From an uncultured Sphingopyxis sp. (GTDB lineage Bacteria; Pseudomonadota; Alphaproteobacteria; Sphingomonadales; Sphingomonadaceae): 64,000 bases of DNA. Every line of letters starts with the position of its first letter. Position 1 is the stretch's first letter. The stretch spans positions 2,914,001-2,978,000 of the forward strand of contig NZ_LT598653.1 in NCBI RefSeq assembly GCF_900078365.1, given 5' to 3'. This document shows, piece after piece, positions 24,661 through 33,262 of this stretch. Both the position numbers and the translations under genes were made by a program. The notes under the pieces are model-generated. The model ran no database searches and was not told the DNA's origin. It saw nothing but the letters and a program-made list of their open reading frames with translations.

Positions 24661-25866
24661 TCAGGCGCCGCGCAGCAATCGCTGGTAAACCGGCTCGTAA
24701 CGTAAAATGTTTGATGACCAGTTACGATGGCTTTCGACAAAAATACGTGCGGTTCGCCGGCGTTCGGGCCACATCGCCCGATTTTCGAGCAGGCGAGCGA
24801 GCGCCCCGGCAATCGCGGCCGGGTCATCGGGCGCGAACAGCGTCCCCGTCGCGCCATCCTCGATCAGCTCGCGGTGCCCGCCGACGTCGGACGCCGCGAC
24901 CAGCTTGCCCTGCGCCATCGCCTCGAGCGGTTTCAAGGGCGTGACAAGGTCGGTCAGGCGCATTTTCTTGCGCGGATAGGCGAGAATGTCGATCAGCGAA
25001 TAATAACGCTCGACCTCAGTGTGCGGGACGCGGCCCACGAAATGGATTTGCGCCGCGGCGGGCGAGGCCGCGGCCTGCGCCTTGAGCGCGGTCTCCATGG
25101 GCCCGCCGCCGACCAGCAGCAACCGCGCCCCGGGCTGCGCGGCGACCAGCGCGGGCATCGCCGCGATCAGATCGTCGATCCCCTCATAGTCGTAGAAGCT
25201 GCCGATATAGCCGATCACGACATCGCCGGCGGCCAGGCCCAGACTTTCGGCGAGCCCATCGTCGCGTGGCGGCGGATCGCCGAACAGGTCGAGGTCGACG
25301 CCGTTCGGCGATACGACGATCTTGTCGGCGTCGATGCCGCGCGCGATCAGGTCGCCGCGCAGCCCTTCGCAGATCACCGCGACCGCATCGGCCGCCTTTA
25401 CCGCATGGGTTTCGAGCTTTTTGGTCAGCCGGTAACGCAAGCTGCCCTCGCGTCCGGTGCCGTTGCCGACCGCTGCATCCTCCCAGAATGCGCGGATTTC
25501 ATAGATGACGGGGATACCGAGCTTCTTGCCGGCGCGCAGCGCCGCAAGCCCGTCGAGAACGGGAGAATGGGCGTGAAGCACATCGGGCTTCCACCCCTTC
25601 GCCAGTGCCTCGACGCGCTTCGCCAAGGCGCCGATCTCGCGCCATTCCCGGATCGGCGAGCGCATGGGCGCGATCAGCGGAGTGCGGTAAAAGGTCAGCC
25701 CTTCGACCGTTTCGACATCGGGTCCGGGTTCGGGATGGCGCACGCCGGTGACCCCCGCGACCTCCCACCCCTTGGCAAGCTGCGCCTTCATCAGCGCGCG
25801 GGTGCGAAAGGTGTAGCCGCTGTGCGCGGGCAAGCTATGGTCGAGGACATGCAATATTCGGGTCAT
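24661..25866 (-). CDS. Glycosyltransferase, exosortase-A-associated (Daro_2409-type)
   Basis: GT-B fold family-4-like glycosyltransferase, 401 residues. The N-terminal signature ILHVLDHSLPAHSGYTFRTR is the hallmark of the glycosyltransferases found beside XrtA exosortase polysaccharide loci. The C-terminal nucleotide-sugar part has VSPNGVDLDLF, GYIGSFYDYEGIDDL, and PLKPLEAMAQGKLVAASDVGG with the usual Glu. It should add a sugar to a lipid-linked repeat unit in the cytoplasm. Divergent from the ligase gene at 26.1 kb; exosortase itself is not in the window. Confidence 0.9.
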   Translation of the reverse strand: MTRILHVLDHSLPAHSGYTFRTRALMKAQLAKGWEVAGVTGVRHPEPGPDVETVEGLTFYRTPLIAPMRSPIREWREIGALAKRVEALAKGWKPDVLHAHSPVLDGLAALRAGKKLGIPVIYEIRAFWEDAAVGNGTGREGSLRYRLTKKLETHAVKAADAVAVICEGLRGDLIARGIDADKIVVSPNGVDLDLFGDPPPRDDGLAESLGLAAGDVVIGYIGSFYDYEGIDDLIAAMPALVAAQPGARLLLVGGGPMETALKAQAAASPAAAQIHFVGRVPHTEVERYYSLIDILAYPRKKMRLTDLVTPLKPLEAMAQGKLVAASDVGGHRELIEDGATGTLFAPDDPAAIAGALARLLENRAMWPERRRTARIFVESHRNWSSNILRYEPVYQRLLRGA

Positions 25867-25931
25867 CGTTGATGTCCCTGACATACAAGCCTTAACGCGG
25901 CGTCAACCCAGATCGCGTAGCGGGAGCCGAC

Positions 25932-26096
25932 ATGGTCGACAATTTCTCCATTGGCCTGACGCACGTCTTGATGGCGATTGCACTCTGGCGCCTGCTCTAT
26001 CGCGACGATCTCGACCGCGAAGTGAGCCCGCGCATGCTGTGGCAGCAGCGCCGCGACGCCGAACGCGCCGAAGCGGATGCCCGCCCCGATGCGTGA
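25932..26096 (+). CDS. 54-residue membrane-anchored small protein
   Basis: ATG at 25932 opens a 54-codon frame. It starts with a short hydrophobic helix (SIGLTHVLMAIALWRLLY) followed by a charged, basic-acidic tail (MLWQQRRDAERAEADARPDA). Its stop TGA overlaps the start of the ligase gene, the same coupling used by real genes across this window, and it fills the gap between the divergent glycosyltransferase and ligase. Function unknown; a small partner of the ligase is possible. Confidence 0.6.
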   Translation: MVDNFSIGLTHVLMAIALWRLLYRDDLDREVSPRMLWQQRRDAERAEADARPDA

Positions 26097-27471
26097 CATC
26101 GCCTTTGTCGCCTTTCTCTTCGCCTTCATCGGGCTCGGCTTTCGCAAGCCGTTCCTGTTCGTGCTGTGCTTTTGCTATATCGACATCGTCGCGCCGCAGC
26201 GGCTCAGCTATTTCCTCATCAACTCGATCCCGATCTCGCTGATCGTCTTCGGGCTGGCGATCACCGGCTGGCTCGCGGTCGACGACAAGAAGGATGTCCG
26301 GTGGTCGGGACGGCAATTCCTGCTGGTCGCGCTGCTCCTCTATTGCTGGATGACGACGATCCAGGCCGACTTCCCGGTCGAAGCCGCCGACAAATGGAGC
26401 TGGGTGTGGAAGGCGCTCGTCTGGGCGATCTTCCTGCCGCTCACGCTCCGGACCAAGCTGCGCATCGAATCGCTGGTCCTCGTCATGCTGCTGTCAGCGG
26501 CGGCGATCGCGATCGCGGGCGGAATCAAGACCGTGACGGGCGGCGGCGGCTATGGCACGCTGCAATTGCTGCTCAACGAGAATTACGGCCTCTATGAAGG
26601 GTCGATCATGTCGGCGGTGGGCATTTCGATCATCCCGCTGATCTTCTGGTATCGCAGGCATGGCACGATCTTTCCGCCCGACTGGCGGGTGTCGCTCTTC
26701 TGCTTCGCGCTGGTCTTCGCCTGCGCGCTGCTCCCCGTCGGCACGCAGGCGCGCACCGGGCTCGTCTGCCTCGTCATCCTCGCGGTCCTGTCGCTGCGCG
26801 CGGTGAAGCATCGCTTCCTCTATATGGCGGGTGCGGGGCTGCTGGCCGTCGCCGCCATCCCCTTCCTGCCGCAAAGCTTTACCGAGCGGATGGAGACGAT
26901 CCGCGACCACAAGTCCGACCAGTCGGCATCGACGCGCGTCGCGGTGTGGGCGTGGACGTGGGAATATGCGAAGGAAAATCCCTTCGGCGGCGGCTTCGAA
27001 GCCTATATCCAGAACCATGTCCGCGTCGAAAGAGCGGCGAGCGGCTATGACCCCGACGCCCCGCAAAATGACGAGCCGACGGTCTATGAGGAACATTCGC
27101 GCGCCTATCATTCGAGCTATTTCGAGATGCTCGGCGAACAGGGTTATCCCGGGCTCGCGCTGTGGCTGTTGCTGCACGCGGTCGGGCTGCTGCGGATGGA
27201 ACAGCTCCGCCGCCGCTACCTCAAGACGCGGCGCGCCGAGGAGCAATGGATCGCGCCGCTCGCGACCGCGCTCCAGCATGGTCATATCGTCTATATGATC
27301 GGGTCGCTGTTCGTCGGCATCGCCTTCCAGCCCTTCATCTATATGATGCTCGCGCTCGAAATGGGGCTGTCGACCTATGTGCGCCGCCGCGGGCAGGAGG
27401 CGGGATGGCGCCCGCTGACCGCGCGCCCGGCACAGGTTCCCGCGCGCCATCCGGTGGCGAACTCCGGCTGA
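26089..27471 (+). CDS. Putative O-glycosylation ligase, exosortase-A-associated (Wzy-like)
   Basis: Polytopic inner-membrane protein of 460 residues, about ten helices, with a large periplasmic loop at about 285-350 (HKSDQSASTRVAVWAWTWEYAKENPFGGGFEAY). The family start MRDIAFVAFLFAFIGLGFRKP and ENYGLYEGSIMS are typical of the O-antigen-ligase-like proteins tied to XrtA loci. It should join or polymerise glycan repeat units at the outer face of the membrane. The start is set at 26089, where the ATG overlaps the small upstream frame; an ATG four codons earlier is also in frame. Confidence 0.9.
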   Translation: MRDIAFVAFLFAFIGLGFRKPFLFVLCFCYIDIVAPQRLSYFLINSIPISLIVFGLAITGWLAVDDKKDVRWSGRQFLLVALLLYCWMTTIQADFPVEAADKWSWVWKALVWAIFLPLTLRTKLRIESLVLVMLLSAAAIAIAGGIKTVTGGGGYGTLQLLLNENYGLYEGSIMSAVGISIIPLIFWYRRHGTIFPPDWRVSLFCFALVFACALLPVGTQARTGLVCLVILAVLSLRAVKHRFLYMAGAGLLAVAAIPFLPQSFTERMETIRDHKSDQSASTRVAVWAWTWEYAKENPFGGGFEAYIQNHVRVERAASGYDPDAPQNDEPTVYEEHSRAYHSSYFEMLGEQGYPGLALWLLLHAVGLLRMEQLRRRYLKTRRAEEQWIAPLATALQHGHIVYMIGSLFVGIAFQPFIYMMLALEMGLSTYVRRRGQEAGWRPLTARPAQVPARHPVANSG

Positions 27472-27509
27472 TCCCGGAACCATTGGGCGCGCCAGGGCGC
27501 TATGGACGC

Positions 27510-28520
27510 ATGGCCGCGACCCGCCTTGTCCATGTCGACGACAGCCTGCCCGGCATCGGCCGCGAGCGTTCGGGGGCCGGCTGGCGCTATCGCGATGCCA
27601 AGGGCAAGATCATCCGCGACCGCGACGAAATCGACCGCCTCAACGCGATTGCACTGCCTCCGGCTTATGAGGACGCCTGGTTCTGTCCGGCACCGAACGG
27701 GCATATCCTCGCGACCGGCTACGACGCGCGCGGGCGCAAGCAATATCGATATCACCCCGACTTCCGGACGGCGCGCGAGGCGGACAAATATGACCGCTGC
27801 GCCGCTTTCGGCCACGCGCTGCCGCTGCTCCGCGCGCGCCTTGCCGACGATCTGGCGCGGCGGACCTTGTGCGCGGAACGCATCGTCGCGGCGGTCGTGC
27901 GCCTGCTCGACCTCGCCGCGCTGCGTATCGGAAACGAGGAATATGTCGCCGCGAACAAGAGCTTCGGCGCGACGACGCTGCGCCAGCGCCACGCAAAGGC
28001 GTCGGGCCGGACGCTGCGCCTTCGATATGCCGCAAAGGGCGGCGCGAAACGCGACGTGACGATCAGCGACCGCAGCCTGTCGACGCTGGTGCGCCGACTG
28101 CAGGATCTGCCGGGGCAGAAGCTCTTCCAATATGAGGATGCGGACGGCCTGTGCGCGGTCGGGTCGGAGGATGTGAACGCCTATATCCGCGAAGCGATGG
28201 GCGAGGAGTTCAGCGCCAAGCATTTCCGGACCTGGTCGGCCAGCGTCGAGGCCTTTGCTTTCCTTTACGACGCGCCCGAGCCGCCGCCGCTGAAAGCCAT
28301 GCTCGAACATGTCGCCGACCGCCTCGGCAACACGCCCGCGATCGCGCGCAAGGCCTATGTTCATCCGGCGATGATCGCGGCGGCGCAGGAGCGCGCGGAC
28401 TTTGCGGCGATGGCCGGAAGGCTGCCACGCGCGACACGCTATCTTTCGCGTTACGAGCGCGGATTTTTGACCTATCTGGAGCAGGCGCCCGCCGCCGCGG
28501 TGCTGCTTCGATCCGCCTGA
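27510..28520 (+). CDS. DNA topoisomerase IB (poxvirus-type)
   Basis: Relaxes supercoils through a 3'-phosphotyrosine intermediate. 336 residues. Catalytic residues are visible: Arg in LAALRIGNEEYVAANKSFGATTL, Lys in the RKQYRYHPDF region, RTW in HFRTWSASV, and the active tyrosine in ARKAYVHPAMI (residue 283). The start at 27510 gives MAATRLVHVDDS; no better upstream start keeps family-like sequence. The gene begins 38 bases past the ligase stop and may be read from the same promoter. Confidence 0.93.
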   Translation: MAATRLVHVDDSLPGIGRERSGAGWRYRDAKGKIIRDRDEIDRLNAIALPPAYEDAWFCPAPNGHILATGYDARGRKQYRYHPDFRTAREADKYDRCAAFGHALPLLRARLADDLARRTLCAERIVAAVVRLLDLAALRIGNEEYVAANKSFGATTLRQRHAKASGRTLRLRYAAKGGAKRDVTISDRSLSTLVRRLQDLPGQKLFQYEDADGLCAVGSEDVNAYIREAMGEEFSAKHFRTWSASVEAFAFLYDAPEPPPLKAMLEHVADRLGNTPAIARKAYVHPAMIAAAQERADFAAMAGRLPRATRYLSRYERGFLTYLEQAPAAAVLLRSA

Positions 28521-28552
28521 TCCGATTCTAGAGGACCCCCAAGGACCGCTGC

Positions 28553-29764
28553 ATGACTTTCTTCCCGATCGCCGCCGCGACCACCGCCGCCCCGAAAGCC
28601 GCGCCCGCCCGGGCCCCGGCGACCAACCCGATCGAGGATATGCAACGCTATTGGGACATGAGCGCCGCGTGGGTGAACAGCCACTGGCTGCAGATCGGAG
28701 TGGCGATCGGCGCCGGCCTCGCCATCTATTTCCTCTTGTCGATGCTCCGCCGCTTCGCGCTGAAACACGCCCAGTCGGCTGAGGGCGAGCTGACGCTCAC
28801 CCACATCGCGGGACGCGTGATCCACAAGACCAAGTCGTTCGTGCTCGCGATCGTCGCGATCCGCATGGTCGCGGGCTATGCGCAGCCGCCCGCGATGATC
28901 ATGCAGGTCATCCATTTCGTCTTCATCGTCGCGGTCGTGCTGCAGGTCGCGATCTGGGCACGCGAAATCCTGCTCGGGCTGATCCGACGCCGCGCCGCCG
29001 AAGGCCATAATGAAACGCTCAGCAATGCGATGGGCATCATCCGCCTGTTGATCAGCGTCGCGCTGTTCGCGATCGCGGGCATCGTGATCCTCGACAATAT
29101 GGGGGTCAACGTCACCGGCCTGATCGCCGGCCTCGGCATCGGCGGCATCGCGATCGGCCTCGCGGCGCAGGGCATCTTCTCCGACCTCTTCGCCTCGCTC
29201 TCGATCATCTTCGACCGGCCGTTCCGCGTCGGCGAGACGATCAAATATGACACGAGCACCGCAACGGTCGAGCGGATCGGGCTCAAGAGCACGCGGCTGC
29301 GCTCGGTCAACGGCGAGCTCCTCGTCATCTCGAACACCAATCTGCTGGCGAAGGAGATCACCAATTTCGCGCACCTCCATCGCCGCCGGGTGACCTTCAC
29401 GATCGGGGTGATCTATCAGACGACGCCCGCGATGCTGCGCGACCTGCCCGCACTGCTCGAGGAGCAGGTGAAGACGGCAGGGCAGGAGTTCATCCGTTCG
29501 AGCTTCGTCACCTTCGGCCCGTCGAGTCTCGACTTCGAATTGATCTTCGACGTGTTCAGCGACGATTATGACGTCGTCACCGCCGCGCGCACGGACGTCG
29601 CGATCCGCCTGTTCGAAGCGATGGCGAAAGCCGGATATGAATTTGCCTATCCGACCCAGACGACTTTTACCGCGGCGCCCGACGGCTCGATGATTCTCCC
29701 CTATGCCGAGAGTGTGACGATGAAGCCCCCAAAGCCTCCGAAGGCTGACGCTACGGCGCCGTAG
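28553..29764 (+). CDS. Mechanosensitive channel of the MscS family
   Basis: 403 residues. An Ala/Pro-rich N-terminal stretch is followed by four or five helices; the last pore-lining helix is VTGLIAGLGIGGIAIGLAAQGIFSDLFASLSI, the Gly/Ala pattern of MscS TM3. It is followed by the beta domain (FDRPFRVGETIKYD) and an alpha/beta cage domain to the end, then a Pro/Lys tail. It should open on membrane tension to relieve osmotic shock. It stands as a single gene with 32 bases to its upstream neighbour. Confidence 0.93.
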   Translation: MTFFPIAAATTAAPKAAPARAPATNPIEDMQRYWDMSAAWVNSHWLQIGVAIGAGLAIYFLLSMLRRFALKHAQSAEGELTLTHIAGRVIHKTKSFVLAIVAIRMVAGYAQPPAMIMQVIHFVFIVAVVLQVAIWAREILLGLIRRRAAEGHNETLSNAMGIIRLLISVALFAIAGIVILDNMGVNVTGLIAGLGIGGIAIGLAAQGIFSDLFASLSIIFDRPFRVGETIKYDTSTATVERIGLKSTRLRSVNGELLVISNTNLLAKEITNFAHLHRRRVTFTIGVIYQTTPAMLRDLPALLEEQVKTAGQEFIRSSFVTFGPSSLDFELIFDVFSDDYDVVTAARTDVAIRLFEAMAKAGYEFAYPTQTTFTAAPDGSMILPYAESVTMKPPKPPKADATAP

Positions 29765-29842
29765 CCAAAGCCCTTGGCCCTTGTGCAACGCGGCAAGAGG
29801 GGCCTAGAACGCGCCCCGAACCAGCAATTGAGGGGATGACAT

Positions 29843-30301
29843 ATGGCCGCCATCACGCCGCAGGACCTGCAAGCCAAAGTGGGCGAACATCTCGGCACGT
29901 CCGAATGGGTGCTCGTCGATCAGGAGATGATCAACAAGTTCGCCGACGCGACGGGCGACCATCAATTCATCCATGTCGACGAGGAAAAGGCCAGGCTCAC
30001 CCCCTTCGGCGGCACGATCGCGCACGGCTTCCTGACGTTGTCGCTGATCCCGATGCTCGGCGCGCGTACCGATGGGCCGAAGATCGAGGGCGTCAAGATG
30101 GGCGTCAACTATGGCGGCAACAAGGTCCGCTTCCTCGCCCCTGTCCGCTCGGGCAAGCGCGTGCGCAGCCATGTGAAGCTGCTCGAGCTCGAAGAGAAAC
30201 GCCCCGGCCAGTGGCAGCAGACCAATGAAGTGACGATCGAGATCGAGGGCGAGGAAAAGCCCGCGCTGATCGCCGAATGGATCAGCCAGTTCTTCGTCTA
30301 A
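29843..30301 (+). CDS. MaoC-like (R)-enoyl-CoA hydratase
   Basis: Hot-dog fold hydratase of 152 residues. The catalytic pattern FADATGDHQFIHVDEEKA, with the Asp and His of the MaoC hydratase 2 motif, lies at about 35-52, and the FGGTIAHGFLTLSLIP block follows. It hydrates trans-2-enoyl-CoA, as in fatty acid breakdown or PHA precursor supply. It lies just upstream of a thiolase gene, separated by 65 bases; the intracellular PHA depolymerase gene is found at 36 kb. Confidence 0.92.
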   Translation: MAAITPQDLQAKVGEHLGTSEWVLVDQEMINKFADATGDHQFIHVDEEKARLTPFGGTIAHGFLTLSLIPMLGARTDGPKIEGVKMGVNYGGNKVRFLAPVRSGKRVRSHVKLLELEEKRPGQWQQTNEVTIEIEGEEKPALIAEWISQFFV

Positions 30302-30366
30302 AGCATAGCTTTCCTGGCGGACCTCCCCCGTTAAGATAACCGGAACCAGAAAGAAGGACCCCTATC

Positions 30367-31548
30367 ATGCGTGACGCCGTTATCGTTTCCACCGCCCGAA
30401 CGCCCATCACCAAGGCCCACCGCGGCGAATTCAACCAGACCCCAGGCCCCACGCTGGCCGCCTACGCCGTGCGCGCCGCGGTCGAGCGCGCCGGCCTCGA
30501 AGGCGGGGAGATCGACGACGTGCTGTTCGGCGCCGCGATGCAGCAGGGATCGCAGACGATGAACATCGGCCGCCTCGTCGCACTCCGCGCCGGCCTGCCC
30601 GTCACCGTCCCCGGCATGTCGATCGACCGCCAGTGCTCGTCGGGCCTGATGACGATCGCGACCGCCGCGAAGCAGATCATCGTCGACCGGCAGGACATCG
30701 CGGTCGCCGGCGGCATCGAGTCGATCTCGAAGGTCAGCGGCAGCGGCAAGGTGTTCATCGAGACCGACGCCGAGCTGATCGCGATGCACAAGGACACCTA
30801 TATGCCGATGATCGGCACCGCCGAGGTCGTCGCGAAGCGTTACAACATCAGCCGCGAAGCGCAGGACGAATATTCGCTCCAGTCGCAGCAGCGCACCGCC
30901 GCCGCGCAGGCCGCGGGCAAATATGACGACGAGATCGTCGCGTGCAAGGCGACGATGGCGGTGGTGAACAAGGAAACCAAGGAAGTCAGCTTCAAGGACG
31001 TCGTCGCCGACAAGGACGAGTGCAACCGTCCCGACACGACGCTCGAAGGGCTCGCGAGCCTGAAGCCGGTGATGGGCGAAGGCCACACGATCACCGCAGG
31101 CAATGCGAGCCAGCTCGCCGACGGCTCGTCGGCCTGCGTCGTGATGGAAGCCAAGGTCGCGGAAAAACGGGGATTGCAGCCCCTGGGGCGTTATGTCGGC
31201 ATGGCGGTCGCGGGCACCGAGCCCGACGAAATGGGCATCGGCCCGGTTTTCGCGATCCCCAAGCTGCTCGAACGCTTCGAGCTCAAGATGGACGACATCG
31301 GCCTGTGGGAACTCAACGAAGCCTTCGCGGTGCAGGTCCTCTACTGCCGCGACAAGCTCGGCATCCCGAACGAGCTGCTCAACGTCAACGGCGGCTCGAT
31401 CTCGATCGGCCACCCGTTCGGCATGACCGGCGCGCGCTGCGTCGGCCACGCGCTGATCGAGGGCAAGCGCCGCGGCGTCAAATATGCCGTCGTCACCATG
31501 TGCATCGGCGGCGGTCAGGGCGCAGCGGGCCTGTTCGAGGTCTTCTGA
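30367..31548 (+). CDS. Acetyl-CoA C-acyltransferase (thiolase)
   Basis: Thiolase of 393 residues. The nucleophile is Cys90 in DRQCSSGLMT, the His of NGGSISIGHPFG is residue 349, and the second catalytic Cys is in MCIGGGQGAAG (residue 379). All three are present. ELNEAFAVQVLYC is also typical. It can run beta-oxidation cleavage or acetoacetyl-CoA formation; sequence does not decide. It follows the MaoC-like gene and is followed one base later by the start of a carboxymuconolactone-decarboxylase-like gene, so they share a message. Confidence 0.95.
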   Translation: MRDAVIVSTARTPITKAHRGEFNQTPGPTLAAYAVRAAVERAGLEGGEIDDVLFGAAMQQGSQTMNIGRLVALRAGLPVTVPGMSIDRQCSSGLMTIATAAKQIIVDRQDIAVAGGIESISKVSGSGKVFIETDAELIAMHKDTYMPMIGTAEVVAKRYNISREAQDEYSLQSQQRTAAAQAAGKYDDEIVACKATMAVVNKETKEVSFKDVVADKDECNRPDTTLEGLASLKPVMGEGHTITAGNASQLADGSSACVVMEAKVAEKRGLQPLGRYVGMAVAGTEPDEMGIGPVFAIPKLLERFELKMDDIGLWELNEAFAVQVLYCRDKLGIPNELLNVNGGSISIGHPFGMTGARCVGHALIEGKRRGVKYAVVTMCIGGGQGAAGLFEVF

Positions 31549-31549
31549 T

Positions 31550-32134
31550 TTGCGTTTGAACGCACCGCGTATCGAGCCGGTCGGCTTGGACCGGCTCGAT
31601 GCCGATCAGCGCGCCGCGCTCGAACCCTTTCTTGCCACCGATGGCGGCAAGGTCGGGGGCGGCAAGATCCTCAACATCTTCCGCACCCTTGCCCATGCGC
31701 CCAAGGCGCTCACCGCCTTTCTCGGCTGGGGCAATTATATCCTGTCGAAGCGCAACGCGCTCAGCCCGCGGAATCGCGAACTCGTCATCCTGCGTACCGG
31801 CTATAATTGCCGTTCGGGCTATGAATGGACGCAGCACAAGCGCATGGGGCTCGACTGCGGCCTTTCCGAAACCGAGATCGAGCGGATCAAGGCCGGCCCC
31901 GATGGGCAAGGCTGGAACGACCTCGACCGCGCGATGCTGCGCGCGACCGACGAACTGACGATCGGCCATTTCCTGACCGACGCGACATGGGCCGCGCTGG
32001 CGCCGCTCGGCGACAAGGGTCGCATGGACCTCGTCATGACCGTCGGCCAATACACCCAGGTATCGATGATCCTGAACAGCTTTGGCATCCAGGTCGAGGA
32101 AGGCTGGACCGTCGATCCCGACCTGAGGGCCTGA
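31550..32134 (+). CDS. Carboxymuconolactone decarboxylase family protein
   Basis: Alpha-helical AhpD/CMD-like protein, 194 residues. The conserved block RNRELVILRTGYNCRSGYEWTQHKRMG holds one cysteine; the classical AhpD CxxC is not present (only NCRSGYEW), so peroxidase activity is unlikely. The start is TTG at 31550, two bases past the thiolase stop, with a second TTG at 31556; both give family-like sequence (LNAPRIEPV). It is co-transcribed with the thiolase and the monooxygenase-like gene behind it. Confidence 0.85.
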   Translation: MRLNAPRIEPVGLDRLDADQRAALEPFLATDGGKVGGGKILNIFRTLAHAPKALTAFLGWGNYILSKRNALSPRNRELVILRTGYNCRSGYEWTQHKRMGLDCGLSETEIERIKAGPDGQGWNDLDRAMLRATDELTIGHFLTDATWAALAPLGDKGRMDLVMTVGQYTQVSMILNSFGIQVEEGWTVDPDLRA

Positions 32135-32151
32135 TTACAAGAGGAGAGAAG

Positions 32152-32442
32152 ATGAGCAGCATCGGCATCATCGCGACCCTGCGCGTGCAGCCCGGCAAGG
32201 AAGAGGCCTTCGAAGGCGTCTTCGCCGAACTCGCCGCCGCCGTCCGCGCGAACGAGCCCGGCAACAGCTATTACAAGCTGTTCCGCGCCGCGGAGGCGGG
32301 CGTCTACAAGGTCATGGAATGTTATGACGACGAAACCGCCGTCGAAGCGCACCGCGCCTCGGACCACTTCCGCACCCTCGGCGCAAAACTCGGCCCGTGC
32401 CTTGCGGGCGCGCCCGAGATCGAGACGCTAAGCGCAGCCTGA
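32152..32442 (+). CDS. Antibiotic-biosynthesis-monooxygenase (ABM) domain protein, putative quinol monooxygenase
   Basis: Dimeric ferredoxin-like fold protein of 96 residues, YgiN type. The pattern IGIIATLRVQPGKEEAFEGVF, FRAAEAGVYKVMECYDDETAVEAHRASDHF covers the whole family. The ATG follows AAGAGGAGA at a good distance. It closes the thiolase operon and could act on a quinol or a small aromatic compound. The 263 bases behind it hold only two REP-like repeats. Confidence 0.88.
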   Translation: MSSIGIIATLRVQPGKEEAFEGVFAELAAAVRANEPGNSYYKLFRAAEAGVYKVMECYDDETAVEAHRASDHFRTLGAKLGPCLAGAPEIETLSAA

Positions 32443-32479
32443 GTGGCGGGTATCGACCGATTACGGACCTATCCTACAT

Positions 32480-32556
32480 CGTCACCCCGGACTTGATCCG
32501 AGGTCCATTCACGCAGCGTGGAAAGAGTGGATCCCGGATCAAGTCCGGGATAACGA
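32480..32556. repeat. Inverted repeat element
   Basis: Arms cgtcaccccggacttgatcc and a complement ending at 32556. A different subtype from the copy that follows 36 bases later. Confidence 0.8.
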
Positions 32557-32591
32557 GGGGCTGAAATCAACCGATTGCGGGCCTCTTACAT

Positions 32592-32670
32592 CGTCATCCC
32601 CGCGAAAGCGGGGACCCAGAACGCGCGTAGGCTGATCCCACACTGGGTTCCCGCTTTCGCGGGAATGACG
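32592..32670. repeat. REP-like inverted repeat, near-duplicate of the 11.2 kb copy
   Basis: Same arms and loop as 11209-11287, with only a few base changes and the same left flank. It lies between convergent genes. Confidence 0.9.
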
Positions 32671-32705
32671 AAGGTAGGGAATGGCTGCCCCCCACCGCTA
32701 TGTCG

Positions 32706-33176
32706 TCAGCCGATCTCCGCAATCTCCCCGGCCCGGTCGCCGATCACGTAACGCGGCCCGGCGCCGCGCTGCGCGGCCTTGTCCTCGCGATTGTAGAGCC
32801 CGCATTTCTTGAGCGACAGGCAACCGCAGCCGATGCACTGGTCGAGCAGCCCGCGCGTTCGCGTCAGCGCCGCGATCTGCGCGTCGATTCGCGCGCGGAG
32901 CCCGGTGCTGATCCGCGTCCAGTCGGCGCCGTTGGGCGTACGCCCCGCGGGCAATCGGCCAAGCTCGTCGCCGATTTCCTCGAGGCTCAGCCCCATCTGC
33001 TGCGCGATGAGGATGAAGGAGACGCGGCGAATGTCGGCCCGCAGGAAGCGACGTTGCCCGCCGCCGGTGCGCAGCGCCTCGATCAGTCCCCTCGCCTCGT
33101 AAAAGCGGATCGCCGACACCGCGACGCCGGTGCGCGCGGCGAGTTCGCCGATGGCGATCAGGTCGGTCCGGTGCAT
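32706..33176 (-). CDS. soxR: Redox-sensitive transcriptional activator SoxR
   Basis: MerR-family regulator of 156 residues. The winged HTH is at about 6-40 (IGELAARTGVAVSAIRFYEARGLI) and a dimer helix follows. The [2Fe-2S] ligands are Cys114, 117, 119 and 125 in the exact spacing C-x2-C-x-C-x5-C. Oxidation of the cluster by redox-cycling compounds activates target promoters. The start is set at 33176 (MHRTDL); frames further upstream lack similarity. Divergent from a glyoxalase-family gene whose promoter has the MerR-type long spacer. Confidence 0.95.
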   Translation of the reverse strand: MHRTDLIAIGELAARTGVAVSAIRFYEARGLIEALRTGGGQRRFLRADIRRVSFILIAQQMGLSLEEIGDELGRLPAGRTPNGADWTRISTGLRARIDAQIAALTRTRGLLDQCIGCGCLSLKKCGLYNREDKAAQRGAGPRYVIGDRAGEIAEIG

Positions 33177-33199
33177 GACACGCACTCCTCGCTTTTCGC

Positions 33200-33230
33200 T
33201 TGATCTAAACCTCACTTGAGCTTTCATAAG
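33200..33230 (+). promoter_or_regulatory. MerR-type promoter with SoxR-like operator
   Basis: TTGATC (33200-33205) and CATAAG (33225-33230) are 19 bases apart, the over-long spacer used by MerR-family activators. An imperfect dyad AAACCTCA-ct-TGAGCTTT is centred in the spacer. It faces the glyoxalase-family gene. The spacing of the half sites differs from the enterobacterial SoxR box. Confidence 0.5.
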
Positions 33231-33262
33231 CCGCTGCGTCAACCCGAATCAGGAGCTTTTTC

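Noticed and set aside
33200..33230. Classical enterobacterial SoxR box
   Set aside because: The half sites CCTCA/TGAG are only two bases apart instead of eight, so it is listed only as a MerR-type candidate.
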